Origin: Bin80 sp965209015
GTDB lineage: Bacteria; Bacteroidota; Rhodothermia; Rhodothermales; Bin80
Reading direction: 5' to 3'
Assembly: GCA_965209015.1 (NCBI GenBank)
Contig: OZ242367.1
Span: 992,001 to 1,056,000 of the forward strand
Length of the DNA: 64,000 bases
Shown: positions 1-8,489 of the stretch, piece after piece
Position numbering within the stretch: position 1 is the stretch's first letter
Layout of the letters: each line of letters opens with the position of its first letter
The notes under the pieces: model-generated
Databases searched by the model: none
Told to the model about the DNA's origin: nothing
Seen by the model: the letters and a program-made list of their open reading frames with translations, nothing else
Made by a program: the position numbers and the translations under genes

Positions 1-257
1 GGTAAGGTTAGCGCACGAATATAAATGCCTGAAACAACAAATCCAAATTTAGGCAAGAGGAACTTGCTTTTCATCGGTCTCCGTGGAGAACCCCAATCGG
101 GTTTCATGTGCCATATCCGTCAAGTTCTACGTCAGGAGATTGGGGATGCGAATGGGAGATAGTGAGATTCCAGTTTCAAACGATTGGTGTATGTTTATAT
201 GCCTAATATTATGTTAAAATAAGACAAGTTACATTTCGCCACCAATCAGTATCTTAA

Positions 258-1115
258 ATGTCGCTACGCAGTCAACTCAACTTACTATTTGGCAGGGTAA
301 GAGTCAGTGCATGGAGGCTTTTGTTGGATACGCCGCAAATGTACGCCACTACACCAATGATCCGTGGAGTATGGGGACGCGCTTTAAAGCATTTAGATGG
401 AGAGTTGTATGAGAGTGTCTTTGTCGGAAAGACCGAGCATGGGCATAACTTACCGAGATACATCATTCGACCTGCACCATACGATCCAGAAACCGCCCCC
501 GCACTTGATTGGCTACTCTTTAACGTTGACCATCGCAATGAGCAAGTATTATGGAGAGTCTGGGATATCGCATGCGGTATGGGACTTGGAAAGAAACGCA
601 TACCCTTCAGAATGCGAGAAAAAAGATCTCTCTCGCCAGAAAACAGTTTATTAGAGACGAACACATGGTCTTTGTCAGAGGTCAAGTGGCCCTTATCTGG
701 CGATCCAACTCTGACACCATGTATCTTACGGTTTGAAGTTCCGCTCAGGTTAATAAGGCGAAGCCAACTGATTAGGTCTCCTGAATTTTCTGATTTAATT
801 ACTGCATTGATCCGTAGGATTGCAGGTTTAGCGGGAATGACTCGCGGGGAGCGTTATAGAGACCTTGTACGTTCTGTAAATACTGAAGCCAACCGAACCT
901 CAGCAAATCACTGGATTGGCGAAAAATCTAACCTTGTACGATGGTCTGCGGCCCAGCAAAAGGAAATTGAGTTTTTTGGCATTTCAGGAACCATCACATT
1001 GCCAGACGGACCAGGATATTTATGGCCACTTCTTGCAGCAGCACAGTGGTGTCACATCGGGAAAGGCACGGTATACGGAATGGGGCAAATCCACATTGAA
1101 CCAGTGCGGCAGTAA
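258..1115 (+). CDS. cas6: Cas6-family CRISPR pre-crRNA endoribonuclease (RAMP)
   Basis: Cas6 proteins cut CRISPR precursor RNA inside each repeat to give mature guide RNAs. At 285 residues this fits the family found with type III systems. The clearest mark is the C-terminal glycine-rich RAMP loop, GKGTVYGMG at residues 268-276, preceded by WCHI and followed by a short beta strand (QIHIEP). This is the usual end of two-RRM Cas6 proteins. The N-terminal half has the expected 'TPMIRGVWGRAL' segment. I cannot assign the catalytic histidine. No repeat array or other cas gene is visible here. The gene lies at the window edge and reads away from it, so partners could lie upstream, outside the window. 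The next gene begins 6 bp downstream but is an unrelated MBL hydrolase. The family call is by motif only. Confidence 0.75.
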   Translation: MSLRSQLNLLFGRVRVSAWRLLLDTPQMYATTPMIRGVWGRALKHLDGELYESVFVGKTEHGHNLPRYIIRPAPYDPETAPALDWLLFNVDHRNEQVLWRVWDIACGMGLGKKRIPFRMREKRSLSPENSLLETNTWSLSEVKWPLSGDPTLTPCILRFEVPLRLIRRSQLIRSPEFSDLITALIRRIAGLAGMTRGERYRDLVRSVNTEANRTSANHWIGEKSNLVRWSAAQQKEIEFFGISGTITLPDGPGYLWPLLAAAQWCHIGKGTVYGMGQIHIEPVRQ

Positions 1116-1121
1116 GAAAAA

Positions 1122-2069
1122 ATGTCGACTCAGATCGTACGACTTATTGATAGCGAATATCCCACTTGGCTGGTTGATGTGCATTTTCGTGGACACTCAC
1201 GCCTAATTGCCTGTGCAGTTCTCAAGACCGAAAAAGGATTAGCCCTCATTGATCCAGGCCCATCAAGCACCTTACACACGCTTGAAAATGCACTGAAACC
1301 TTTCGGAGGCTTTCCCGCAGTTCGGGATGTGATCCTCACGCATATCCATCTGGATCATGCGGGATGTGTAGGACGAATTGCTGCCATTCAACCCGAAGCA
1401 AAGTTTTATGTCCACCCGATTGGAGTACGACACTTGGTTGATCCTGAACGGTTGATTCACAGCGCTCGCCGAATCTATAAAGATCGGATGGACTCGTTAT
1501 GGGGAGAAATACTTCCGGTCCCGAAATGCCAAGTTCTCGCAGTTGAAGATGGTGAAGTTCTGGATCTAGGTGGACGACAATTACGATCCCGTTATACACC
1601 TGGGCATGCCTCTCACCATATTGCATGGTTGGAAGACCAAACTGGAATCGCCTTTGCAGGTGATTCCGCTGGGATGAGAATTGAAGGGGCAGATCATGTT
1701 ATTCCAGTCGCTCCCCCGCCAGATATAAATCTGGTTCAATGGGAAACGTCGCTCCAGAGGTTAGAAGAAGAAAAGCCACAACGTTTATTTTTGACACACT
1801 TTGGTATGATTCATGATGCGAAGGAGCATATTTCTGAAATGCGTAGGCGATTGCGAGAATGGGGACGATCAGTTCAACGCTCCTTAGAGGATGAATCAAA
1901 AACCGATGCCCAACGCGCAAAGGATTTCCATAGACAGGAAATGGATCACATGTGCTCATCCGTAGATCTATCATTCCAAGAGCCATACAACTACATGGGG
2001 CAACCCGATGAGAGTTGGTATGGTCTAGCGCGGTACTGGAGAAAGAAGATGGAAGGTCAACTGAAATGA
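1122..2069 (+). CDS. MBL-fold metallo-hydrolase
   Basis: Metallo-beta-lactamase-fold hydrolases bind two metal ions and cleave thioesters, phosphoesters or lactones in the cytoplasm. The metal-binding signature THIHLDHAG is at residues 73-81. The further ligands expected of the fold follow in order: H162 (in TPGHASHH), D181 (in FAGDSAG) and H226 (in LTHFG). At 315 residues it is the size of the glyoxalase-II-like and quinolinase-like MBL branches, with a C-terminal helical extension after residue 240. It starts 6 bp after the Cas6 gene, so the two are probably co-transcribed, but nothing suggests a shared role. The substrate cannot be read from the sequence. Confidence 0.85.
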   Translation: MSTQIVRLIDSEYPTWLVDVHFRGHSRLIACAVLKTEKGLALIDPGPSSTLHTLENALKPFGGFPAVRDVILTHIHLDHAGCVGRIAAIQPEAKFYVHPIGVRHLVDPERLIHSARRIYKDRMDSLWGEILPVPKCQVLAVEDGEVLDLGGRQLRSRYTPGHASHHIAWLEDQTGIAFAGDSAGMRIEGADHVIPVAPPPDINLVQWETSLQRLEEEKPQRLFLTHFGMIHDAKEHISEMRRRLREWGRSVQRSLEDESKTDAQRAKDFHRQEMDHMCSSVDLSFQEPYNYMGQPDESWYGLARYWRKKMEGQLK

Positions 2070-2201
2070 ATGGCTTAATCAATTCATGCAGGTACACGGG
2101 GAGATCACTGAATATAGACGGTCACCTATTCTATTCTCCATAAATGATTTTCAATCGAATGCGTATAAGACAATCAAATCATCATCAAGAATGCGATAGT
2201 A

Positions 2202-2675
2202 ATGGAGACAATCTGGAAAAATCATCCCACGGTTGAGCAACTGAACAAGCGCGGGAGGAATACAATGGTCGAACACCTTGATATCCAATTCACGGAGATT
2301 GGACCTGATTATCTTCGCGGCTCCATGCCCGTAGATCACCGTACCAATCAGCCGATTGGGCTGTTACATGGCGGGGCTTCCGTCGTACTGGCAGAAACTC
2401 TTGGGAGTGTCGCTGGTGTACTTTGTCTGGACATTAAAACACAGTATTGTGTTGGACTGGAGGTAAATGCAAACCATCTCCGAGGGGTACGTGAAGGCAG
2501 AGTCATCGGTACCGCTAGGCCTGCCCACCTTGGTCTGACAACTCAGGTATGGCAAATTGAGATCGTTGATGAACAAGGTATGAAGGTGACCGCAAGCCGA
2601 TTAACCTTGGCAGTCCTGAAATGGAGACCTTATATGTCAGGGCTTGAGGAACGACTCGCATGGCTTACGCAGTGA
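2202..2675 (+). CDS. Hotdog-fold acyl-CoA thioesterase (PaaI/MenI-like)
   Basis: A 157-residue single-domain hotdog thioesterase of the PaaI/MenI/YbgC superfamily, which hydrolyses acyl- or aryl-CoA thioesters. The diagnostic segment is GLLHGGASVVLAETLGS at residues 53-69. HGG (56-58) forms the oxyanion loop and E65 is the expected catalytic acid. The downstream VEVNANHLRG-type strand and the final VTASRLTLAVL strand complete the fold. MenI, which hydrolyses 1,4-dihydroxy-2-naphthoyl-CoA in menaquinone synthesis, is the best specific guess from length and motif, but no other men gene is nearby. The end overlaps the start of queE by 16 bp, implying translational coupling. Confidence 0.82.
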   Translation: METIWKNHPTVEQLNKRGRNTMVEHLDIQFTEIGPDYLRGSMPVDHRTNQPIGLLHGGASVVLAETLGSVAGVLCLDIKTQYCVGLEVNANHLRGVREGRVIGTARPAHLGLTTQVWQIEIVDEQGMKVTASRLTLAVLKWRPYMSGLEERLAWLTQ

Positions 2676-3301
2676 AAGAGATCTATTACACGCTCCAAGG
2701 AGAGGGTTTCATGACAGGCCGCCCCGCAGTTTTTCTGCGGTTTGCGGGATGCAATCTTTGGACAGGCCATGAAAAAGATCGCTCCACTGCCATCTGTCAA
2801 TTTTGCGATACAGATTTTGTTGGGATGGACGGAGTAGGGGGCGGGCGCTTTGCAACGTCAACTCAATTGGCACAGGCAGTTAGGGCAGTTTGGCCGAAGT
2901 CAACTTCAAAGCAGATCAAACCCTATGTGGTTTGTACCGGAGGAGAGCCCTTTTTGCAATTGAATACAAACTTAGTTCAGACACTCCATTCCCAAGGCTT
3001 TGAGGTAGGTGTTGAAACTAATGGGACACTTCCTCCACCCGAAGGTCTGGATTGGATATGTGTCAGCCCTAAGGCTGGCGCCCCGCTGGTACTTCAATAC
3101 GGTAATGAGTTGAAACTGGTATTTCCCCAGTCAGACGCAATGCCCAAAGACTTTGAAGATCTAGATTTTGAGTATTTCTACCTACAGCCGATGGATGGTC
3201 CCGAACTTTTAGCTAATACACAGAAGGCGCTATCCTATTGCTTAGAGTATCCGCAGTGGAGGCTTAGTATTCAGACGCATAAAATTTTGGATATCCCTTG
3301 A
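2660..3301 (+). CDS. queE: 7-carboxy-7-deazaguanine synthase, radical SAM
   Basis: QueE converts 6-carboxytetrahydropterin to 7-carboxy-7-deazaguanine in queuosine biosynthesis, using a radical SAM 4Fe-4S cluster. The N-terminus carries the family hallmark YYTLQGEG (residues 9-16) and FLRFAGCNLW. The cluster cysteines are C31, C46 and C49, a long CX14CX2C spacing typical of QueE rather than the canonical CX3CX2C. TGGEP (SAM-binding) lies near residue 95. At 213 residues it has the usual length. It overlaps the thioesterase gene and ends exactly where the convergent aminotransferase gene ends: the TGA at 3299-3301 abuts the opposite-strand stop at 3302. No queC, queD or queF is visible in the window. 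Confidence 0.93.
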   Translation: MAYAVKEIYYTLQGEGFMTGRPAVFLRFAGCNLWTGHEKDRSTAICQFCDTDFVGMDGVGGGRFATSTQLAQAVRAVWPKSTSKQIKPYVVCTGGEPFLQLNTNLVQTLHSQGFEVGVETNGTLPPPEGLDWICVSPKAGAPLVLQYGNELKLVFPQSDAMPKDFEDLDFEYFYLQPMDGPELLANTQKALSYCLEYPQWRLSIQTHKILDIP

Positions 3302-4207
3302 TCAGAACGGCAGAAGAGTCCCCTCTTTCTTTGTTTTTTCCCAATAGACATCTCGGAGTTGTAGGGTGATTGGTCCAGGTTTGCCGTCACCAATTCTGCG
3401 TCCGTCAACTTCAAGAACGGGGGATAACTCTCCCATTGTACCCGTCGTGAACATCTCGTCTGATGTATACATCTCGGTAATGGACAAATTCCGTACACTG
3501 GTTGGAATCCCAATTTCCTGCCCGATTTCCAAAACTTTACTCCGCGTAATTCCATGGAGGCAGCTATCGGCATGCGGAGTCAAGAGATGACCATCTTTTA
3601 CCAGAAAAATATTCGTCGCATTTGTTTCTGAAAGGTAGCCGTGAATATCTAACATGACCGCGTCATCTACATTTGCTAAGTTCGCTTGAAGTTTAGCAAG
3701 GATGTTATTGATTAGGTTATTATGATGGATCTTAGAGTCTAAACATTGTGGTGTATTACGGCATACGGAAGAAGTGATCAGACGGATCCCACTTTCTGCA
3801 TACACCGGCTTTTTCCATTCAGCCAACACAATCAAGGTTGGTCCATGGATGTTGAGGCGGGGATCCATTCCCGAAGTTGTCTTCTCGCCTCGAGTCAGAG
3901 TGAGTCGAACATGCGTATCATCGCGCATGTGATTAGACTTCAGTGTGGCAAATAGGGCATCAGTGATAAAATCGCGTGTTGGGATCTCTACAAAGCCCAT
4001 AGCATGGGCAGAGTCCATGAGTCGGTTCAGATGAGAGTCCAGTTCAAAGACGCGCCCGTCATAAATCCGAAGACCTTCCCATACGGCATCTCCGCCTTGC
4101 ACCACACTGTCAAAGACTGAAACTTTAGCCTCAGATCGAGGAACTAGGTGATCCTTGACCCAAACCATGATGGTCTCGTTGCGGTCGTCGGGTAGTGAAA
4201 TATGCAT
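3302..4207 (-). CDS. Class IV PLP aminotransferase (branched-chain aminotransferase-like)
   Basis: Fold type IV PLP enzyme of 301 residues, related to branched-chain aminotransferase (IlvE), D-amino-acid aminotransferase and aminodeoxychorismate lyase. The N-terminal QGGDAVWEGLRIY segment (37-49) is the family entry motif. K159, in DSKIHHNN, is the likely Schiff-base lysine. YLSETNATNIF (191-201) supplies the PLP-binding glutamate and asparagines. The final TTGTMGELSPV motif is the phosphate-binding end. It lies 4 bp downstream of a sulfotransferase gene on the same strand. That arrangement matches the two-domain order of plant BCAT-like proteins, so the pair probably acts together. The amino-acid substrate is unknown. 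Biosynthetic ilvE is a possible role but no ilv genes are adjacent. Confidence 0.85.
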   Translation of the reverse strand: MHISLPDDRNETIMVWVKDHLVPRSEAKVSVFDSVVQGGDAVWEGLRIYDGRVFELDSHLNRLMDSAHAMGFVEIPTRDFITDALFATLKSNHMRDDTHVRLTLTRGEKTTSGMDPRLNIHGPTLIVLAEWKKPVYAESGIRLITSSVCRNTPQCLDSKIHHNNLINNILAKLQANLANVDDAVMLDIHGYLSETNATNIFLVKDGHLLTPHADSCLHGITRSKVLEIGQEIGIPTSVRNLSITEMYTSDEMFTTGTMGELSPVLEVDGRRIGDGKPGPITLQLRDVYWEKTKKEGTLLPF

Positions 4208-4211
4208 GGAG

Positions 4212-4931
4212 CTAAGCTTTGATTGCGTGATGGTGTAAATAATTGTAGTGGGGAATGCACTCGCTCAGCAGTGGGTGCAGGAAGTCTGGGAAGGGATCTG
4301 ATTTATGTTTATAGGGAGCGAAGCCCGTAGATTTATGAAGCACATGATACCAGTGGGGGGCCCATACACCGTCCTCCGGGATAGGACCTGCGTTCCACTG
4401 GAGCATCGCGGGATCAAAATTGATTCCAAGATCAGCACACAGCTGGCGAAGAATCTTTTCAGGGTTCGTCAATACTTCCCGGGCATCTAGAACGCAGGGC
4501 GTCTGCCCTCTCTGGGTTAGATAGTCAAATATTTTTCGCTGCATTGCCAACGCTGTATCGGCAAGGATCGGTTGGGGAACTTGGTTGATGAGAGATGGAA
4601 GCATTTGCTCTGGATCCCGAATTAGGATCACCGTAGTCATCTGATCCAGAAATGTCCAATCCAGATCAATAAGATGATGTCCCATGTTCTTGATGAAAAG
4701 GATTGGGGCATCATAGGTCTTCAGTAGCACCTCATCCACAACTTGTTCACCGGAGCGTTCCATTGAGTCCAAAATTTCATTTCGGGCAGGGTGGTCTGCA
4801 CCGGTTGTGTGTAGATAGTGAGCATAGAACGGCTCATCAATCACGTGAGAATCTGGCCGCTGAGCAAATGCGTACATTAGCGCCGTGGAAACATTTCGGG
4901 GTCCACTACAAAGGTGAATACGTAGAGACAT
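4212..4931 (-). CDS. Sulfotransferase-family P-loop protein
   Basis: A 239-residue protein with an N-terminal nucleotide-binding loop, SGPRNVSTAL (9-18), where PAPS-dependent sulfotransferases bind the 5'-phosphosulfate. The strand/helix TTVILIRDPEQMLPSL near residue 115 matches the 3'-phosphate-binding region. The rest (DEPFYAHYL, WYHVLHKSTGF) matches the branch annotated as sulfotransferase-like or HAD-like next to class IV aminotransferases. It is transcribed first in a two-gene unit, 4 bp before the aminotransferase. The sequence does not show whether it transfers sulfate or has another P-loop activity. The physical linkage, and the fused eukaryotic relatives, argue for a common substrate. 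Confidence 0.75.
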   Translation of the reverse strand: MSLRIHLCSGPRNVSTALMYAFAQRPDSHVIDEPFYAHYLHTTGADHPARNEILDSMERSGEQVVDEVLLKTYDAPILFIKNMGHHLIDLDWTFLDQMTTVILIRDPEQMLPSLINQVPQPILADTALAMQRKIFDYLTQRGQTPCVLDAREVLTNPEKILRQLCADLGINFDPAMLQWNAGPIPEDGVWAPHWYHVLHKSTGFAPYKHKSDPFPDFLHPLLSECIPHYNYLHHHAIKA

Positions 4932-5055
4932 GGGAAATCAGCCTTTATGGATAAATTCACACTACCAGCCCAATTTACGACATAATAATTGGCTACAGAG
5001 TAAAACAACCGGTACAAATGCTCACCTATCTCAGATTGGAATAATCTCTTGAATC

Positions 5056-5853
5056 ATGGAGTCTCTGGAAGCATATTTCCATCCTATTTTGAAAGAAGCA
5101 GGACGTATTGCTATGCGTTATTTTCTTGATACCTCATTCGAGATTAAAGGAGATGGTTCGCCAGTTACCGTTGCAGATAAAGCTGTGCAGGAATTTCTTG
5201 TTGGCGCAATTGCTACCCAGTTTCCAGAGGATGGAATTGTGGCCGAAGAAAATGATATATTTCGAAAACCCATAAGAGGCTCACGATATTGGACGATTGA
5301 TCCGATTGATGGCACCGTATCATTCATGGCAGGAATGGCGAGCTGGGCGATTGCAGTGGGGATGATTGAAAATGGAAAGCCTACGATTGGATTCATTCAT
5401 TTTCCAACTACGGGAGACCTATTCTACACAGATGGAAGGCAGGTTTGGAGGAATGGCCAGCTTCGTTTACTCACATCAGACCAGTCCCTGCATAAAAATT
5501 CAATCCTCTTGACTCATGCCCGTCCTCACCAGAGGTATACACTACAAAAGTCTTACCCAGGCCGAGTGCTCTGCTTAGGAACTGCATCTGCACATTTAAG
5601 CCTAGTCGCTACCGACGGGGCCCAAATCGTCTTGATTGGTCACGATAAGGTATGGGATTTAGCTCCCGGCTATGCGATGCTATCTGCAAATGGGGGAGTT
5701 CTGAGGTACCTTGATGGATCGGATTGTGATCTATCAGCACTCTTGGATGGGCGTCCAGCCCCTTATCCACTCTTAGGAGGGCCGGTATCATTGGTGGAAG
5801 AAATGATGTCCCACTTGGATTATTGGGCAATATCTAATGTCGGTGTTCAATAA
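5056..5853 (+). CDS. Inositol-monophosphatase-family phosphatase
   Basis: Mg-dependent, lithium-sensitive-type phosphatase of 265 residues. The three metal-binding motifs are present in order: VAEEN (first glutamates, near residue 62), DPIDGT (near 78) and WDLAPGYAML (near 202). The family includes inositol-1-phosphatase, fructose-bisphosphatase-like SuhB and the HisN-type histidinol-phosphatase. The MASWAIAVG stretch after DPIDGT fits HisN-like and IMPase-like members equally well, so I leave the symbol blank. It stands alone, diverging from the sulfotransferase gene across a 124-bp gap that must hold both promoters, and is convergent with the GH3 gene. Confidence 0.85.
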   Translation: MESLEAYFHPILKEAGRIAMRYFLDTSFEIKGDGSPVTVADKAVQEFLVGAIATQFPEDGIVAEENDIFRKPIRGSRYWTIDPIDGTVSFMAGMASWAIAVGMIENGKPTIGFIHFPTTGDLFYTDGRQVWRNGQLRLLTSDQSLHKNSILLTHARPHQRYTLQKSYPGRVLCLGTASAHLSLVATDGAQIVLIGHDKVWDLAPGYAMLSANGGVLRYLDGSDCDLSALLDGRPAPYPLLGGPVSLVEEMMSHLDYWAISNVGVQ

Positions 5854-5926
5854 GCGGGGCTCATTTGAACCTGCTCTCTCTCCACCTCACCACTTGCTCC
5901 AGAGGATAATATTATTGTTGGGATGG

Positions 5927-7444
5927 TCATGAACTAAGTTCGGAGAGACGGATTCGTCTTGCATTTCCCCCGGCATGTGCCAAGACACCCTCAGCAACGT
6001 TGCGGTGCTCGCTCATCCGAGGGACTTTACTTTGAATATGGACATCTCTACGTCTGGTTTTTAGCCACTCATTGAAGGTGCCATTTGGAACGATTACGAT
6101 TTCTGGTGGACCAAAGGCATTCGCTTCTCGGCGGATTTGGTAGTGTCGGTTGATCTCACATAGCTCGGAATCAAGTGATCTAATAAAGTCTTCACAATCA
6201 TAGGGAACCCGACTAAACTCCAAAAGCCATTCGTGGGTAGGGGTTTGGGTCCCATTTGGAGGGATGGCCGAAACATGATACTCTCGTACGAGGCTGTTGG
6301 TATTTTCACAGGTTTTGTTGATAGCCATGCGGGCCTCTTCCCCAAAAATTGCTTCCCCATATTTATCTATGACCTCGGTGGTGCGACCGGCAACTAATAT
6401 CTTATGTGGAGAGATACTGGTGAATCGCACAATATCACCCAATACGTAGGACCAGAGACCGCTGCATGTACTGAGGATCGGTGCATATCTTACGCCCGTT
6501 TGTACAGTCTCAATCGTTAATCTTTCTGGGTTATCCATACCCAGCTCGTCCATCCGTACAAACTCATAGAATACTCCGTTATTCAGATGGAGGTGCATAG
6601 CGGGGTCACTGAGATCCCTCTGGTAGGAAAAAAATCCCTCGGAGGCGCCATATGTTTCAAGGAATTGGATCTTTGGTAGTCCGATATGTTCTTTCAAAAT
6701 TGACCGATAGGAACTCAGAGCAACACCCCCAGAGATATAAAGCTGAAGATTAGGCCATACTTCCCCTACGGTCTGGACCGCAGTCCCATGGATCTCGTTG
6801 TATCGTTCAACGAGCAACCCGAAAAACACCAACGCCCATGTTGGTGTCATTGCAATTGCGCGAATATCTTGGTTTAGAGTTTGATCTATAACAGAGCGAA
6901 ATTTTGAATCCCAGTTAGGTATGAAAGCAGTAGATGCAGGAATAGCCTGAAAAGTTCTGAAAATGCGAGGGGTTGAAAGAACTTGTAACCCGCTCACCTC
7001 ACCGATCAGGGTACCTGGATAGTTCGGATCATCCTCAATTCGCCCCGGAAGCATCAGGTGTTTGCCAAGAAACGTCTTAATAGATCTGGTGGTGATCAGA
7101 TAGTTGAACGCAAGGCCTGCGGAATATTTATGGTTCAGAAATCTAAGCATTTCTCTGCTTAGAGGGATGATTTTTCCATCCGAGGCCGTTCCGCTTGAGA
7201 CGGCAAAGTGTTTGATGCTTCCAGGCCAAAGCAAATTTTTGGCGCCTTTTCGCATCTGATCAACATATGGCCTCAGGTCATCGTAGGTGTGGATTGGAAC
7301 CCGAGACTGATAGGCTCGCACAACATCCCGCTGCTGTGCAATACGGGAAAACTCAAACCTACGACCCCACTCCGTGTTTGATGCACGACGCAATAAGCGT
7401 TGAAGAAGTTTGGCTTGTATTTTTGCAGGTGCGCGGGTATACAT
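5927..7444 (-). CDS. GH3 auxin-responsive-promoter family protein (acyl-adenylate/ligase-like)
   Basis: A 505-residue member of the GH3 family. In plants these proteins adenylate carboxylic acids and conjugate them to amino acids. Bacterial members are common in Bacteroidota-type genomes and their substrates are unknown. The sequence shows SSGTASDGKIIPLSREM (the ATP/phosphate-binding loop of the superfamily, near residue 85), LYISGGVALSSY, FLETYGASEGFFSYQ (adenine-binding region, near 265) and YVLGDIVRFTS, in the family order. No signal peptide or membrane segment is present, so it is cytoplasmic. It is a single-gene unit, and the AT-rich 100 bp upstream separates it from the divergent folP operon. 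Confidence 0.85.
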   Translation of the reverse strand: MYTRAPAKIQAKLLQRLLRRASNTEWGRRFEFSRIAQQRDVVRAYQSRVPIHTYDDLRPYVDQMRKGAKNLLWPGSIKHFAVSSGTASDGKIIPLSREMLRFLNHKYSAGLAFNYLITTRSIKTFLGKHLMLPGRIEDDPNYPGTLIGEVSGLQVLSTPRIFRTFQAIPASTAFIPNWDSKFRSVIDQTLNQDIRAIAMTPTWALVFFGLLVERYNEIHGTAVQTVGEVWPNLQLYISGGVALSSYRSILKEHIGLPKIQFLETYGASEGFFSYQRDLSDPAMHLHLNNGVFYEFVRMDELGMDNPERLTIETVQTGVRYAPILSTCSGLWSYVLGDIVRFTSISPHKILVAGRTTEVIDKYGEAIFGEEARMAINKTCENTNSLVREYHVSAIPPNGTQTPTHEWLLEFSRVPYDCEDFIRSLDSELCEINRHYQIRREANAFGPPEIVIVPNGTFNEWLKTRRRDVHIQSKVPRMSEHRNVAEGVLAHAGGNARRIRLSELSS

Positions 7445-7501
7445 AATATAATATATTATAGGCGAGCCACAACAGACGGCAAGTAATTTAGAATTATTTC
7501 T

Positions 7502-7540
7502 GTGTCGTAAGTTGGGCTTTGCCCACGCACACGGTTTTTT
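7502..7540 (+). terminator. Terminator-like hairpin in the folP leader
   Basis: On the plus strand GTGTCGT pairs with ACG-C-ACAC around an inner TGGGC-TTT-GCCCA hairpin, and six T residues follow at 7535-7540. This is the shape of an intrinsic terminator. No plus-strand gene ends here: the nearest upstream plus-strand stop is at 5853. It sits about 90 bp before the folP coding region, so it may be a leader attenuator for folP-cdaA-pcm. It could also simply insulate against antisense transcription. Confidence 0.4.
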
Positions 7541-7626
7541 AATTTACCAATAATTTAAACATCAAAACTAAGATACAGGATCCCCATACTACATTTCACC
7601 AGACCACAGGTGGCAGTTCATCCGGT

Positions 7627-8487
7627 CTGGTTTGCCGCGGAAGATGGCTGGATCTATCAAATGGTGCTGTTGTTATGGGGGTTCTGAATATAACACCCGA
7701 TTCGTTTTATGATGGCGGGAAATATTTGAATGTGACTAAAGCTCTCCATCGCACCGAGGAAATGCTCAACGAAGGTGCGGATATTATTGATGTTGGCGGT
7801 GCATCCTCAAGACCACAAGGAAGCGTATATGGTTCAGGTGCACAACCAGTTTCAGCAGAATGCGAAACAAATCGTGTTGTTCCCGTGATTCAAGCGATTC
7901 GGAATTCATTCCCCGATGCAATAATTTCTGTTGATACATTTAATCCTGCTGTGGTATTGGCGGCCCTGGATGCAGGTGCCCACATGATCAACGATGTCTC
8001 TGGCCTGCAAAATGGATCCGATTCAGCAAAACATGCAGGGAAGGTAGGAGCTGGTTATGTAATCATGCATTCCGTTCGTCAACATGGAACACTTGTGCAA
8101 GCCACAGACTACGAAGATGTTGTGAAAGAAGTACATAAAGCGCTGAAAAAATCTGCGAAACATGCCCAAGAAGCCGGAGTGCAGAGCATAGTAATTGACC
8201 CTGGATTCGGATTTGGTAAGCGACACACAGATAATCTTCGCTTGATCAATCAAATTGATTTATTCACAGAACTATGTTATCCAGTGCTGGTCGGAGTTTC
8301 TCGAAAGAGCACAATCGGTCATATTTTGAGTAATGATTCCTCATCGGCAACGCCTCAGGATCGGCTATTTGGATCACTGGGAGTGGCCGCAGTTGCCGTT
8401 CTTAGGGGGGCAAAGATTGTTCGTACCCATGATGTGCGTGAAACCATAGAAATGATCCAAGGTCTGGAAGCAGTATTGAACGCCTGA
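7627..8487 (+). CDS. folP: Dihydropteroate synthase
   Basis: FolP condenses p-aminobenzoate with hydroxymethyl-dihydropterin pyrophosphate in folate synthesis. MGVLNITPDSF, DVGGASSRP, ISVDTF, NDVSG, DPGFGFGK, GVSRKS and the final RTHD motif are all present, so the enzyme looks complete. The first ATG (7675) would begin at MGVLN and remove the first beta strand. In the same frame the upstream codons read CRGRWLDLSNGAVV, which matches the usual FolP N-terminus (RG...LDLS...VMG). No in-frame ATG, GTG or TTG exists between the stop at 7540 and 7675. I therefore place the start at the in-frame CTG at 7627, 13 bp after AGGTGG. This start is an inference and an ATA or ATC codon further up is possible. 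It is the first gene of folP-cdaA-pcm, with 2 bp before cdaA. Confidence 0.9.
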   Translation: MVCRGRWLDLSNGAVVMGVLNITPDSFYDGGKYLNVTKALHRTEEMLNEGADIIDVGGASSRPQGSVYGSGAQPVSAECETNRVVPVIQAIRNSFPDAIISVDTFNPAVVLAALDAGAHMINDVSGLQNGSDSAKHAGKVGAGYVIMHSVRQHGTLVQATDYEDVVKEVHKALKKSAKHAQEAGVQSIVIDPGFGFGKRHTDNLRLINQIDLFTELCYPVLVGVSRKSTIGHILSNDSSSATPQDRLFGSLGVAAVAVLRGAKIVRTHDVRETIEMIQGLEAVLNA

Positions 8488-8489
8488 GT

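Noticed and set aside
1..257. Possible CRISPR repeats upstream of Cas6
   Set aside because: I see no regularly spaced repeat of 25 bases or more; only non-repeated sequence with a promoter-like AT-rich run.
272..685. A 137-codon minus-strand frame inside the Cas6 gene
   Set aside because: Antisense shadow of a recognisable protein.
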